Below are positions 7,797 through 16,100 of a stretch of 64,000 nucleotides of DNA, one piece after another (positions within the stretch are counted from its first letter, which is position 1; each line of letters opens with the position of its first letter). The position numbers and the translations under genes were made by a program. The notes beneath the pieces are model-generated. The model was not told the origin of the DNA and made no database searches. It was given only the letters and a program-made list of their open reading frames with translations. The DNA comes from Modestobacter versicolor (GTDB lineage: Bacteria > Actinomycetota > Actinomycetes > Mycobacteriales > Geodermatophilaceae): the NCBI RefSeq assembly GCF_014195485.1, contig NZ_JACIBU010000001.1:186001-250000 (forward strand), read 5' to 3'.

Positions 7797-8468
7797 GTGG
7801 CTCACTCCCGTGTCGTGTCGCGTACGTCCGCCGGTGCCCTCCCGCTGCACGAGGCCGTGGAGCTGACGCGCACCGGCGACGTCTGGGTGTTCCGCGGCGC
7901 CTCGCTCGCCGACCGGGCCATCCAGACGGTCACCAACGCCCCGGTCAACCACGTCGGGATGGCCGTGGTCATCGAGGACCTGCCGCCGCTGCTGTGGCAC
8001 GCGGAGCTGGGGCACTCGCTGGCCGACGTGTGGTCCGGGCGGCACCAGCGTGGTGTCCAGCTGCACGACCTCTCCGACGCGGTCTGCGTCTGGAAGAAGC
8101 GCTACGGCCAGCAGGGCTGGATGCGGCAGCTGGTCGGCCCGGCCGAGGACGGCGGGGTGACCCGGGAGATGGAGGACGCCGTCCTGCGCACCATCGCCCG
8201 GCTCGACGGCAAGCCGTTCCCCACCACCCGGCACCTGGCCCGCGGCTGGGCCAACGGCAAGCTGCGCCGGCACCAGACCAACGACACGATCTTCTGCGCC
8301 GAGCTGGTGGCGGCCACCTACACCGCGATGGGGCTGCTGCCGAAGAACCGGCCGCTCAACGCCTACGACCCCGGCAGCTTCTGGTCCGGCGACGACCTGC
8401 CGCTGGTGGACGCCGAGCTGGGCCGCGAGATCCGGGTCGACGTCCCCGCCGGGCCGCCCTGCGACTGA
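7797..8468 (+). CDS. YiiX-like permuted papain-fold protein (putative amidase)
   Basis: 223 residues. An early histidine in APVNHVGMAVVIED and a later cysteine in DTIFCAELVAATYTAMGLL follow the circularly permuted papain-like (YiiX/YaeF, NlpC/P60-related) order, where His precedes the catalytic Cys. No signal peptide is evident, so it probably acts in the cytoplasm. Relatives cleave or form amide and ester bonds, but the substrate here is unknown. Starting at GTG 7797 places the start 6 bases after TACCGT. It is divergent from the small membrane protein and ends 3 bases before the convergent DUF1801 gene. Confidence 0.6.
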   Translation: MAHSRVVSRTSAGALPLHEAVELTRTGDVWVFRGASLADRAIQTVTNAPVNHVGMAVVIEDLPPLLWHAELGHSLADVWSGRHQRGVQLHDLSDAVCVWKKRYGQQGWMRQLVGPAEDGGVTREMEDAVLRTIARLDGKPFPTTRHLARGWANGKLRRHQTNDTIFCAELVAATYTAMGLLPKNRPLNAYDPGSFWSGDDLPLVDAELGREIRVDVPAGPPCD

Positions 8469-8471
8469 GGG

Positions 8472-8846
8472 TCAGACCTCGATCCAGCGGCCGACCAGCG
8501 CGACGATCGCCGCCTCCTCGGCGGCGACGTCGGCCGGGTCGCCCAGGGTCAGCACGGCCCGGTCGGTGGCGACCCAGCGGAGCAGCCCGGCGTCGTCCCC
8601 GAACACGAAGCCCTCGGTGTCCTGGGGCTTCGCGCCGCGGTGGAACACCAGCTGCAGGTGGTCGGCGGGGAACAGTCGGAAGGTGACCCGGTCGACGCCG
8701 TCGGAGCAGAAGCTGGGCGCCTTCCACTTCACGTGCTCGGTGAGCGACGGGTTGCCCGCCATGATCGCCGCCCGCAGCCGGCGGACGTCGTCCGCGCGCG
8801 GGTGGTCGAGCTCGGCGAGGAACTCCTCGACGGTCGGCTGTGCCAT
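8472..8846 (-). CDS. DUF1801-family protein
   Basis: 124 residues. The arrangement VEEFLAEL..HPRADDVRRLRAAIMAGNPSLTEHVKWKAPSF is typical of the DUF1801 (YdhG-like) small alpha/beta proteins, including the HVKWKAPSF core. Function is unknown. It probably folds as a single soluble cytoplasmic domain. The ATG at 8846 is 6 bases from CAGGCT on the minus strand (8858 down to 8853), again the leaderless pattern; the six-residue extension to an earlier ATG would lack this. Confidence 0.75.
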   Translation of the reverse strand: MAQPTVEEFLAELDHPRADDVRRLRAAIMAGNPSLTEHVKWKAPSFCSDGVDRVTFRLFPADHLQLVFHRGAKPQDTEGFVFGDDAGLLRWVATDRAVLTLGDPADVAAEEAAIVALVGRWIEV

Positions 8847-8876
8847 GCGCCCAGCCTGCCCCATCCCGGCGCCCGG

Positions 8877-9605
8877 TCAGCCGCCGCCGGGCCGCCCTGC
8901 GACGTCGGCGGCCCCGATCCGCCCGCTCACGAGGTCGGCGGCCACCGAGTCCACCGACCGGCCGGCGGCGTAGGCGTGCGCGCGCAGCAGGGCCAGCGCC
9001 TCCGGGGCGGCCAGGTCCAGCGCGGCGCCGGTCCGGCCGACCGCCTGCCAGACCACCGCGCGCCGCTCGGCCGCCGGGCTGTGCAGCCAGTCCGGGCCGG
9101 CCGCCTCCGACCAGGTCGACCAGACGGCGGCGTCGGCGAGCGCCGAGGTGACCAGGTCGCCGACCGCGAGCGCGTCGAAGACGTCGAGCCGGGCCACCCC
9201 GCCGGGGTCGACGGTGAACAGGTCCAGCGCGCCGCAGATCGGCGGGCGGAGCGGCAGCGAGACGATGCCGCGGAACGGGGTACCGGTGAGCAGCAGGTCG
9301 GCGAATCCCGGCCACCGCGTGCGGATGTCGTCCTCGACCACGAACACCGGCTGGCCGGTGGCGTGCGCGAGCCGGCAGGGGCCGACCCCGGCGGTGAACT
9401 GCAGCCGCTCGGCCCGGGCGGCGTCCGGCGAGCTGGCGCCCAGCGGCGAGCGGCCGTGCGGACCGGCCAGCACGCTCAGCCCGGCGCCGTCGACCTCCAG
9501 CACCCGGGCGGTGGCGCGGGCCAGCCGGTCGGGCAGCAGGTGGCCGTCCTCGTCGTCCCCGCCGGTCTCGGCGAGCGCGGTGGCGAAGTGCTCGGCGAGG
9601 GTCAT
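8877..9605 (-). CDS. GAF and ANTAR domain regulator
   Basis: 242 residues. The N-terminal two thirds (LERATARVLEVDGAGLSVL-type start; here RLARATARVLEVDGAGLSVL, then VGPCRLAHATGQPVFVVEDD and FRGIVSLPLRP) form a GAF sensor domain. The last 70 residues (RRAVVWQAVGRTGAALDLAAPEALALLRAHAYAAGRS) match the three-helix ANTAR RNA-binding domain, although its usual start is degenerate. Such proteins act as antiterminators that bind two-hexaloop RNA hairpins. The ligand is unknown. The ATG at 9605 lies 6 bases from GACCGT on the minus strand. It is separated from cydDC by only 48 bases but transcribed in the same direction upside of it, so its RNA would run away from cyd. Confidence 0.7.
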   Translation of the reverse strand: MTLAEHFATALAETGGDDEDGHLLPDRLARATARVLEVDGAGLSVLAGPHGRSPLGASSPDAARAERLQFTAGVGPCRLAHATGQPVFVVEDDIRTRWPGFADLLLTGTPFRGIVSLPLRPPICGALDLFTVDPGGVARLDVFDALAVGDLVTSALADAAVWSTWSEAAGPDWLHSPAAERRAVVWQAVGRTGAALDLAAPEALALLRAHAYAAGRSVDSVAADLVSGRIGAADVAGRPGGG

Positions 9606-9653
9606 CGCCCCACGGTCCTCGCCCCGGTGGGGCGGGCTCCGGCGGGGGGTCGG

Positions 9654-12600
9654 TCAGCGGCGCGCCGGTGCCGGTGCGTGCGCGCCGAGTGCCAGCACGC
9701 TGTCCTGCTCACCGGCCACCGCCGGGTCGTGGGTGACGCAGACGACGAGCCGGCCGGCCAGGGCCCGGCGGAGGTCGGCGACGAGCGCGGCCGCGGTCGG
9801 CGGGTCGAGGTGCGCGGTGGGCTCGTCGAGCAGCACGACGTCGCGGTCGGCCAGCAGCGCCCGCGCCACCGCCAGCCGCCGCCGCTCGCCGCCGGACAGC
9901 GAGGTGCCGCCGGCGCCGACCGGGGTGTCGAGCCCGTCGGGCAGCGTCCCCAGCAGGCCGCCCAGCCCGGCGTCGGTCAGCGCCCGGCGCATGGCCGCCT
10001 CGCCGTCCGGGCCGGCCAGCTCGCCGCGGGGCCGGGCGAGGGCGAGGTTGGCGCGCACCGAGGCGTCGAAGACGTGCGCGTCCTGCGGGCACCAGGCGAT
10101 CGCGGCCTGGACGTCGGCTCGGGTCAGCCGGTCGACCGGCACCGGACGGCGGCCGTCGCCGAGCACCAGGTCACCGGAGGTCGGGCGCAGCGCGGCCATC
10201 AGCACCGCGAGCAGCGTCGACTTGCCCGAGCCGGACGGCCCGGTGACCACCAGCCAGCCGGCGCCGGCGGTGGCGAGCAGGTCGAGGTCGTGCAGCACCG
10301 CCGGGCGGCCCGGCCAGCCGGCGGTGAGGTGCTCGGCGGCCAGCTCGCGCACCGGTGACGGCGCGGGCAGCCGGTCGGCCGGAGCGGGGTCGGCGGCCAC
10401 CGGCTCGGCGAGCACCGCCTCGACCCGGGCCCGCGCGTCGAGCCAGGCCAGCCGGTTGCGGCGGGCGGCCCCGATGGCGGTGAGCGGCTCGAGCAGGGCC
10501 AGCGGGGCCAGCGCCAGCACGGCGGCCACCGGGGCGGACATCTCCCCGGCGCGCACCGCGGCGGCACCGACGGCGAGCGCCAGCACGGCGGCGGCGCCGG
10601 TGGCCAGCACCGCGATCGCGTCGCCGACGGCAGCCGCGGCGGCACCGGCCTGCGCGGCCCGCCCCTGCCGCCGGCCCAGGTCGTCGAGCCGGTCGACGGC
10701 GGACGGCGCCAGGCCGTGCACCCGAAGGTCGCCGGCGGCCTCCAACGTCGCGGTGGTCTCCCGCAGGGTCACCGTCTGCAGCTCGGCGGCGGACCGGGCG
10801 ACGCCGCGGTCGGCCCAGCGGTGCACGCCCAGCACGGCCAGCACGGCGGCTACGAGCACCGCGGCGACCAGCCCGCCGGCCAGCGGGTCGAGCACGGTGA
10901 GCACCGCCGCGGTCCCGGTGAGCACGACGGCCGAGACCAGCGGCGGGGTCACCACCCGAACCGACAGGTCCTGCAGGAGGCCGACGTCGCCGACCACCCG
11001 GGCCAGCGCCCGGCCGGGGGTGCGGTCGGCCGCCGGGCCCTGGGCGACCAGCGCCGTCCACAGCCGGAGCCGGGTGGTCGAGGCGAGCCGGAAGGCGGCG
11101 TCGTGGCTGGCCAGCCGCTCCAGCCAGCGGAGCACCGCGCGGCCCAGCCCGGACCCGCGGACGGCGACGATCGCCACCATCAGGGTGAGGATCGGCGGCT
11201 GCTCGGCGGCCCGGACGATGAGCCAGCCGGAGACCGCGGTCAGCGCGATGCCGGCCGCGCTGGAGGCCGCGCCGTACGCGACCGCCCGGGCGACCGCCCG
11301 CCGCGGCCAGGACAGCCCGGTCTCGGCGCCGAACTCCGGGCCGGATCCGGCGCCGAGAGCTGGTGCAGGGGTGCTGGCGGCCGGGTTGGGGGTGGTGGCC
11401 GCCGGGACGGTGGTCAGCGGGGGCAGGTCGGGGTCGGCGCCGGGCAGGTCGACGGTGCGGTCGGCGAGCGCGGCCAGCGCCGGCTCGTGCGTGACCAGCA
11501 CGGTGACCAGCGAGCCGCGCAGCCGCAGCAGCAGCTCGGCGACGACCGCGGTCGACTCGGCGTCCAGCGAGGCGGTCGGCTCGTCCAGCAGCAGCACCCG
11601 GGCGCCGCGCAGCACCCGCACCAGCGCCCGGGCCAGTGCGACCCGCTGCAGCTCGCCGGGGGAGAGGGTGCGGCAGGCGCGGTCGCGCAGGTGCACGCCC
11701 TCGACCCACTCCAGCGCGGTGTCGGCCAGGTCGGTGGCCCGCGCGTCGTCGACGTCCCCGGCGTGCCGGCGCAGCTCGTCGACCACCGTGCCGGCGACGG
11801 TCGTGGGGAACTGCGGGACGACGGCGACGTCGGCCGGGCGCAGCACGGTGCCGCTGACCTCGGCGGCGCCGCCGTCGAGCAGCTGACCGGCGAGGACGGC
11901 GAGCACGGTGGACTTGCCCGACCCGCTGGGTCCGCGCAGCGCGACGAGCTCACCGGGGGCGACGGTGAGGTCGAGGCCGGAGACGGCGGGGGCGCCACGG
12001 CCGGGGAAGCCGACGGTCAGGCCGGTGACGGCGATGCCGCGCAGCTCGCCGGCCGGTGGCTCCTCGACCAGCGGTCGCGGCGCGGGGGTGGCCAGCACGG
12101 CCCGGGCGGCGGCGGCGGCCTCGGCGGCGTCCTCGGAGGCGTGGTGCGCCGAGCCCAGCGCGCGCAGCGGCGCGAACGCCTCGGGCGCCAGCAGCAGCGC
12201 GAGCAGGCCGACGTCCAGGCCCATGGAGCCGTGGGTGAGCCGGATGCCGACGGTGACCGCGACCAGCGCGACCGACAGCGTGGCCAGCACCTCGAGCACC
12301 AGGGAGGACAGGAACGCGATCCGCAGCGTGGCGATCGTGCGGCGGCGGTGCGCCTCGCCCAGGTCGGTGAGCGCGGTCAGCTGGTCGGCGGCCCGGCCCA
12401 GCCCGACCAGCACCGGCAGGCCGCGGACCAGCTCGGCGACGTGCCCGGCGATCCGGTCCAGCGCGCGGGCGGCCTCGGCGGTCTGGTCCCGGGTGTGCAG
12501 CCCGACGAGGGCCATGAACAGCGGCACCAGCGGCAGGGTCACCGCGACCAGCAGCGCGGAGAGCCAGTCGGTGACGCCCAGGACGACGAGCAGCACCGGC

Positions 12601-13040
12601 GGGACGACGATCGTGGACGCCAGCGCGGGCAGGTAGGTGGCCAGGGCGGGCCCGAGGTCGTGCAGCCGGGTGGCGGCCAGCACGGCGGCCGGGCCGGTGC
12701 CGCCGGCCGCGGTGACGGCCTCGCCCTCGCCGTCCAGCAACCGGGTGAGCAGCCGGCGGCGCAGGGTGTCCTCGGCCCGGCGGGCGTCCCGGGTGGCGAC
12801 GACGCTGCCCAGCCCGCCGGCGGCCGCCCGCACCGCGGCGCCGGCCAGCGCCACCAGCAGCGGCGTGCCCGGGGTCGTCCCGGCGGCGACGTCGGCCACC
12901 GCGCGGGCGAGCCCCGCGGCGAGCAGGACCACGCCGGCCGTCTGGACCAGCGCCAGCACGGCGGCGCGGGCCAGCGCCCCGGTCAGCCCGGGGACCCCGG
13001 CCAGCGCGCCGAGCGGCCCGCGCGCGCGGTCGGAGCTCAT
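9654..13040 (-). CDS. cydDC: Fused CydDC ABC exporter for cytochrome bd assembly
   Basis: 1128 residues: two complete ABC half-transporters in one chain. Residues 1 to about 520 correspond to CydD (six hydrophobic segments, Walker A GPSGSGKST near 369, Walker B LLLDEPTAS). Residues 560-1128 correspond to CydC (second transmembrane block, Walker A near 934, LSGGERRRLAVARAL, LLLDEPTAH). The halves are joined by a Pro/Ala-rich linker. In E. coli the CydDC heterodimer is needed for heme d oxidase assembly and is linked to thiol/heme transport. The first nucleotide-binding domain has LSPGE in place of LSGGQ, so one ATP site may be weak, as in other asymmetric ABC exporters. The ATG overlaps the cydB stop (ATGA). 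Confidence 0.93.
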   Translation of the reverse strand: MSSDRARGPLGALAGVPGLTGALARAAVLALVQTAGVVLLAAGLARAVADVAAGTTPGTPLLVALAGAAVRAAAGGLGSVVATRDARRAEDTLRRRLLTRLLDGEGEAVTAAGGTGPAAVLAATRLHDLGPALATYLPALASTIVVPPVLLVVLGVTDWLSALLVAVTLPLVPLFMALVGLHTRDQTAEAARALDRIAGHVAELVRGLPVLVGLGRAADQLTALTDLGEAHRRRTIATLRIAFLSSLVLEVLATLSVALVAVTVGIRLTHGSMGLDVGLLALLLAPEAFAPLRALGSAHHASEDAAEAAAAARAVLATPAPRPLVEEPPAGELRGIAVTGLTVGFPGRGAPAVSGLDLTVAPGELVALRGPSGSGKSTVLAVLAGQLLDGGAAEVSGTVLRPADVAVVPQFPTTVAGTVVDELRRHAGDVDDARATDLADTALEWVEGVHLRDRACRTLSPGELQRVALARALVRVLRGARVLLLDEPTASLDAESTAVVAELLLRLRGSLVTVLVTHEPALAALADRTVDLPGADPDLPPLTTVPAATTPNPAASTPAPALGAGSGPEFGAETGLSWPRRAVARAVAYGAASSAAGIALTAVSGWLIVRAAEQPPILTLMVAIVAVRGSGLGRAVLRWLERLASHDAAFRLASTTRLRLWTALVAQGPAADRTPGRALARVVGDVGLLQDLSVRVVTPPLVSAVVLTGTAAVLTVLDPLAGGLVAAVLVAAVLAVLGVHRWADRGVARSAAELQTVTLRETTATLEAAGDLRVHGLAPSAVDRLDDLGRRQGRAAQAGAAAAAVGDAIAVLATGAAAVLALAVGAAAVRAGEMSAPVAAVLALAPLALLEPLTAIGAARRNRLAWLDARARVEAVLAEPVAADPAPADRLPAPSPVRELAAEHLTAGWPGRPAVLHDLDLLATAGAGWLVVTGPSGSGKSTLLAVLMAALRPTSGDLVLGDGRRPVPVDRLTRADVQAAIAWCPQDAHVFDASVRANLALARPRGELAGPDGEAAMRRALTDAGLGGLLGTLPDGLDTPVGAGGTSLSGGERRRLAVARALLADRDVVLLDEPTAHLDPPTAAALVADLRRALAGRLVVCVTHDPAVAGEQDSVLALGAHAPAPARR

Positions 13041-14050
13041 ACGTGCACCGGCTCCGCGGGGGTCTCCGGCTCGGCGGTCAGCCGCTTGCGGAACACCCAG
13101 TAGGTCCAGGCCTGGTAGCCCAGCACCACGGGCAGGCCGACGCCGGCCGCCCAGGTCATCACCGTGAGCGTGTAGTCGCTGACCGAGGCGTCGGAGATGG
13201 TGACGTCGAAGGCGGGGTCGATCGTCGAGGGGACGACGACCGGGTAGGCCGACCCGAAGATGGTCGCCGCCGAGCCCAGCAGCACCACGGCCCAGGCGGT
13301 GAAGGCCTGGCCCTCGCGGTCGACGCGGACGCGGGTCCAGGTGACCAGCACGGCGAGCGCGGCGACCAGCCAGAGCACCGCGGTGGCCGTCGTGCCGTCG
13401 CGCAGCTGGACCAGCCCGGCCCAGACCAGCAGCGGCACGGCGGCCACCGGCGACCAGCGGCGGGCGAACCGGCGGGCGGCCAGCCGCACCGGGCCGTCGG
13501 TCTTCAGCGCGAGGAAGACCGCGCCGTGGACCAGCGAGAACGACAGCACCGCGACGGCGCCGAGCACCGCAGGCCAGCCGACGCCGGCGAAGGCGCCGCC
13601 GACCCGGTTGCCGTCGGCGTCGACCGGCAGGCCGAGGGTGGTGGCCCCGAGCGCGGCGCCGATGCCCAGGGCCGCGATCAGCGACCCGCCGGTGATGACG
13701 TGCGTCCAGGTGGTGTCCCACTGGGCGGTGTGGTGCGAGTGCCGCCACTCGAACGCCACCGCCCGGATGATCAGCCCGAACAGCACCAGCACGAACGGCA
13801 GGTACAGCGCGGGCAGCCAGGTGGCGTACCAACCCGGGAAGGCGGCGAAGACCGCGCCGGCCGCGGTGATCAGCCAGACCTCGTTGCCGTCCCAGAGGGG
13901 GCCGATCGAGCGGAGCATCAGGTGCCGGTCGGCGGGCTTGCGGCCGAGCACCGGCAGCAGGGCGGCCACCCCGAAGTCGAAGCCCTCCAGCAGCAGGAAG
14001 CCGGTCCAGAGCACCGCGACGGCGACGAACCAGACGGTCTGCAGGTCCAT
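13037..14050 (-). CDS. cydB: Cytochrome bd ubiquinol oxidase subunit II
   Basis: 337 residues with about eight to nine membrane helices. The N-terminus MDLQTVWFVAVAVLWTGFLLLEGFDFG is the CydB signature, with the GFDFG motif, followed by RSIGPLWDGNEVWLITAAGA. CydB pairs with CydA in the high-affinity bd-type terminal oxidase of the cytoplasmic membrane, used at low oxygen or when the cytochrome bc1-aa3 branch is inhibited. The ATG at 14050 has GGAGAG 7 bases upstream and begins 13 bases after cydA. Its stop overlaps the start of cydDC, so the three genes form one operon. Confidence 0.95.
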   Translation of the reverse strand: MDLQTVWFVAVAVLWTGFLLLEGFDFGVAALLPVLGRKPADRHLMLRSIGPLWDGNEVWLITAAGAVFAAFPGWYATWLPALYLPFVLVLFGLIIRAVAFEWRHSHHTAQWDTTWTHVITGGSLIAALGIGAALGATTLGLPVDADGNRVGGAFAGVGWPAVLGAVAVLSFSLVHGAVFLALKTDGPVRLAARRFARRWSPVAAVPLLVWAGLVQLRDGTTATAVLWLVAALAVLVTWTRVRVDREGQAFTAWAVVLLGSAATIFGSAYPVVVPSTIDPAFDVTISDASVSDYTLTVMTWAAGVGLPVVLGYQAWTYWVFRKRLTAEPETPAEPVHV

Positions 14051-14062
14051 GGTCGGTCTCTC

Positions 14063-15616
14063 CTAGTAGGCGAACGAGAGGACGTCGTCCTCGTGCTTGT
14101 CGCGGCCCCCGGGCAGGTCGTCGTCCGGCGTGCCCTCCGGGGTGTGCCCGGGCGTGGGCGCCCCGTCGCCGGAGGTGACGCCGCCGCGCACGAAGCGGAC
14201 CAGCAGCCACAGCTCGACCACCGCGAGCGCGCCGTAGACGGCGGTGAGGGTGATCAGCGAGGTGAGCACCTCGCCGGCGCTGACGCCGGGGGAGACGGCC
14301 TGGGCGGTGAAGAAGTAGACCTGGTCGGCCCGGGGGACGTCGGGGTTCGGGTAGACGACGAAGGGCTGGCGGCCCATCTCGGTGAAGATCCACCCCGACG
14401 CGTTGGCGACGAACGGGGCACCGATCGCCAGCAGCGAGCCGTACACACCGGTCTTCGACGTCGGGACCCGGCCCTTGCGGGTGGCCCACAGGGCGTAGGC
14501 GCCCACCGCGGCCGAGGCCATGCCCATGCCGATCATCAGCCGGAAGTTCCAGTAGGTGACCGCCAGCAGCGGGGTGTAGTCGATCGGCTCGCCGGCCAGG
14601 TCCCCGTACGACGGGTCGTCGGGGTAGGTCTCGCCGTAGGCGGCCTCGTACTCGGCCTGCAGCTCGTTGACGCCGGGGACGGCGGTGGAGAAGTCGCCGT
14701 GGGCGAGGTAGGAGAGCAGGTAGGGCACCGTCCACGAGTGGACGTCGTCGCACTCCTGGCTGCCGAACTTGCTGAACGCGAAGATGGAGAAGGGCGCCGG
14801 CGCCTCGGTCTCGCAGAGCGCCTCGGCCGAGGACATCTTCAGCGGCTGCTGCTCGTACATCAGCTTGCCCTGGATGTCGCCGGTGACCGCGGTGAGGAGG
14901 AACGCCGCGACCGAGACGTAGCCGCCGAGCCGCACCGAGCGGCGCCACACCGAGTGGTCGACGTCCGTGGTGGGCGCGCCGGCCAGCGCCCGCTTGCGCA
15001 GGTGCCACAGGCCGATGCCCACCAGGGCGGCGCCGGCGACCATCAGCGCGGCGACGATGGTGTGGCTGAAGGCGGCCAGCGCGGTGTTGTTGCTCAGCAC
15101 GGCGAGGAAGTCGACCTGGACCGGGCGGCCGGTGGCGTCGTCGGTGACCACCCCGACCGGGTGCTGCATCCAGGAGTTGGCCGCGATGATGAAGTACGCG
15201 CTGACCACCGAGCCGATGACCGCGGCCCACAGGGTCGCCAGGTGCGCCTTCTTCGGGATCCGGCCCCAGCCGAAGATCCACAGGCCCAGGAAGGTCGACT
15301 CGAGGAAGAACGCGAGCAGTGCCTCCAGCGCCAGCAGCGAGCCGAAGACGTCGCCGACGAAGCGGCTGTACTCGCTCCAGGCCAGGCCGAACTGGAACTC
15401 CTGGACCAGGCCGGTGGCCACCCCGAGGACGAAGTTGATCAGGTAGATGCGGCCCCAGAACCGGGTCATCCGCAGCCACTCGGGCTTGTCGGTGCGCACC
15501 CACATCGTGTGCATGACCGCGACCAGGATCCCCAGGCCGATGGTCAGCGGCACCATCAGGAAGTGGTAGACGGTGGTGATCCCGAACTGCCAGCGGGCGA
15601 TGTCCAACACGTCCAC
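14063..15616 (-). CDS. cydA: Cytochrome bd ubiquinol oxidase subunit I
   Basis: 517 residues, about nine membrane helices. MDVLDIARWQFGITTVYHFLMVPLTIG at the N-terminus carries the heme ligand His18. The ALEALLAFFLESTFLGLWIFGWGRIP segment holds the acidic residues of the heme b595/d site. Quinol is oxidised at a loop in the middle; the loop here is of the short type usual in actinobacteria. The GTG start is preceded by GGAGA at suitable spacing. The last 50 residues are a charged cytoplasmic tail not conserved in the family. The gene is first in cydA-cydB-cydDC and divergent from the BlaI-type repressor, with two matching dyads in the 113-bp gap. Confidence 0.96.
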   Translation of the reverse strand: MDVLDIARWQFGITTVYHFLMVPLTIGLGILVAVMHTMWVRTDKPEWLRMTRFWGRIYLINFVLGVATGLVQEFQFGLAWSEYSRFVGDVFGSLLALEALLAFFLESTFLGLWIFGWGRIPKKAHLATLWAAVIGSVVSAYFIIAANSWMQHPVGVVTDDATGRPVQVDFLAVLSNNTALAAFSHTIVAALMVAGAALVGIGLWHLRKRALAGAPTTDVDHSVWRRSVRLGGYVSVAAFLLTAVTGDIQGKLMYEQQPLKMSSAEALCETEAPAPFSIFAFSKFGSQECDDVHSWTVPYLLSYLAHGDFSTAVPGVNELQAEYEAAYGETYPDDPSYGDLAGEPIDYTPLLAVTYWNFRLMIGMGMASAAVGAYALWATRKGRVPTSKTGVYGSLLAIGAPFVANASGWIFTEMGRQPFVVYPNPDVPRADQVYFFTAQAVSPGVSAGEVLTSLITLTAVYGALAVVELWLLVRFVRGGVTSGDGAPTPGHTPEGTPDDDLPGGRDKHEDDVLSFAY

Positions 15617-15656
15617 CGCGGTCTCCTCTGCTGCTGTCGTACGATCGACACGTTCT

Positions 15657-15696
15657 TTCTACGCCGAGTAGAAGACCCTTTCTACAGTTCGTAGAA
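15657..15696. promoter_or_regulatory. Two direct-repeated dyads, probable BlaI-type operators
   Basis: TTCTAC-N5-GTAGAA occurs twice, at 15657-15673 and 15680-15696, centre to centre 23 bases. The flanks match too (CT before, GAC after); only the central five bases differ. Between the sites the plus strand reads TACAGT (15683-15688), a fair -10 for the BlaI gene at 15730 that lies inside the second dyad, so binding would block it. BlaI/MecI proteins bind short dyads of related form. A separate dyad TGTCG-N6-CGACA lies at 15635-15650, nearer to cydA. Confidence 0.65.
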
Positions 15697-15729
15697 GACA
15701 CGCCGTGTGAGCTGGCCGACAGGAGGACC

Positions 15730-16098
15730 GTGAACACGCTGGGAGAGCTGGAGCGCACCGTGCTCGAGCACCTGTGGGCCGTCGAGGGCCCGGTCACCGC
15801 CACCCGGCTGCGCGACGACTTCGCCGGCCGGAACCTCGCGCTCACCACCGTGCACACCGTGCTGACCCGGCTGGAGCAGAAGGGCTTCGTCGAGCACGAC
15901 GACGCCCGCCCCCGCCAGTTCCGCGCCCGGGGCAGCCGCGAGGAGCACGTCGCCGACCTCATGCACGAGGTGCTCGGCCAGGCCGGCGACCGGCAGGCGG
16001 CGCTGGCCCGGTTCGTCGGCAGCGTCGGGGACGACGAGGTGCGCATGCTGCGGGAGCTGCTGGCCGCGGCCGACCCGGACGCCGCCCCGCAGCGCTGA
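15730..16098 (+). CDS. BlaI/MecI/CopY-family transcriptional repressor
   Basis: 122 residues, the usual length of this family. The N-terminal winged helix reads LGELERTVLEHLWAVEGPVTATRLRDDF, then NLALTTVHTVLTRLEQKGFVEHD as recognition helix and wing. The C-terminal half (EEHVADLMHEVLGQAGDRQAALARFV) is the dimerisation part. Members are often inactivated by proteolysis or by a metal. The GTG start has AGGAGG just upstream. The adjacent M56 protease gene starts 2 bases after the stop, as in BlaI-BlaR1-like pairs. The two dyads upstream suggest it represses itself and possibly the divergent cyd operon. Confidence 0.88.
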   Translation: MNTLGELERTVLEHLWAVEGPVTATRLRDDFAGRNLALTTVHTVLTRLEQKGFVEHDDARPRQFRARGSREEHVADLMHEVLGQAGDRQAALARFVGSVGDDEVRMLRELLAAADPDAAPQR

Positions 16099-16100
16099 CC

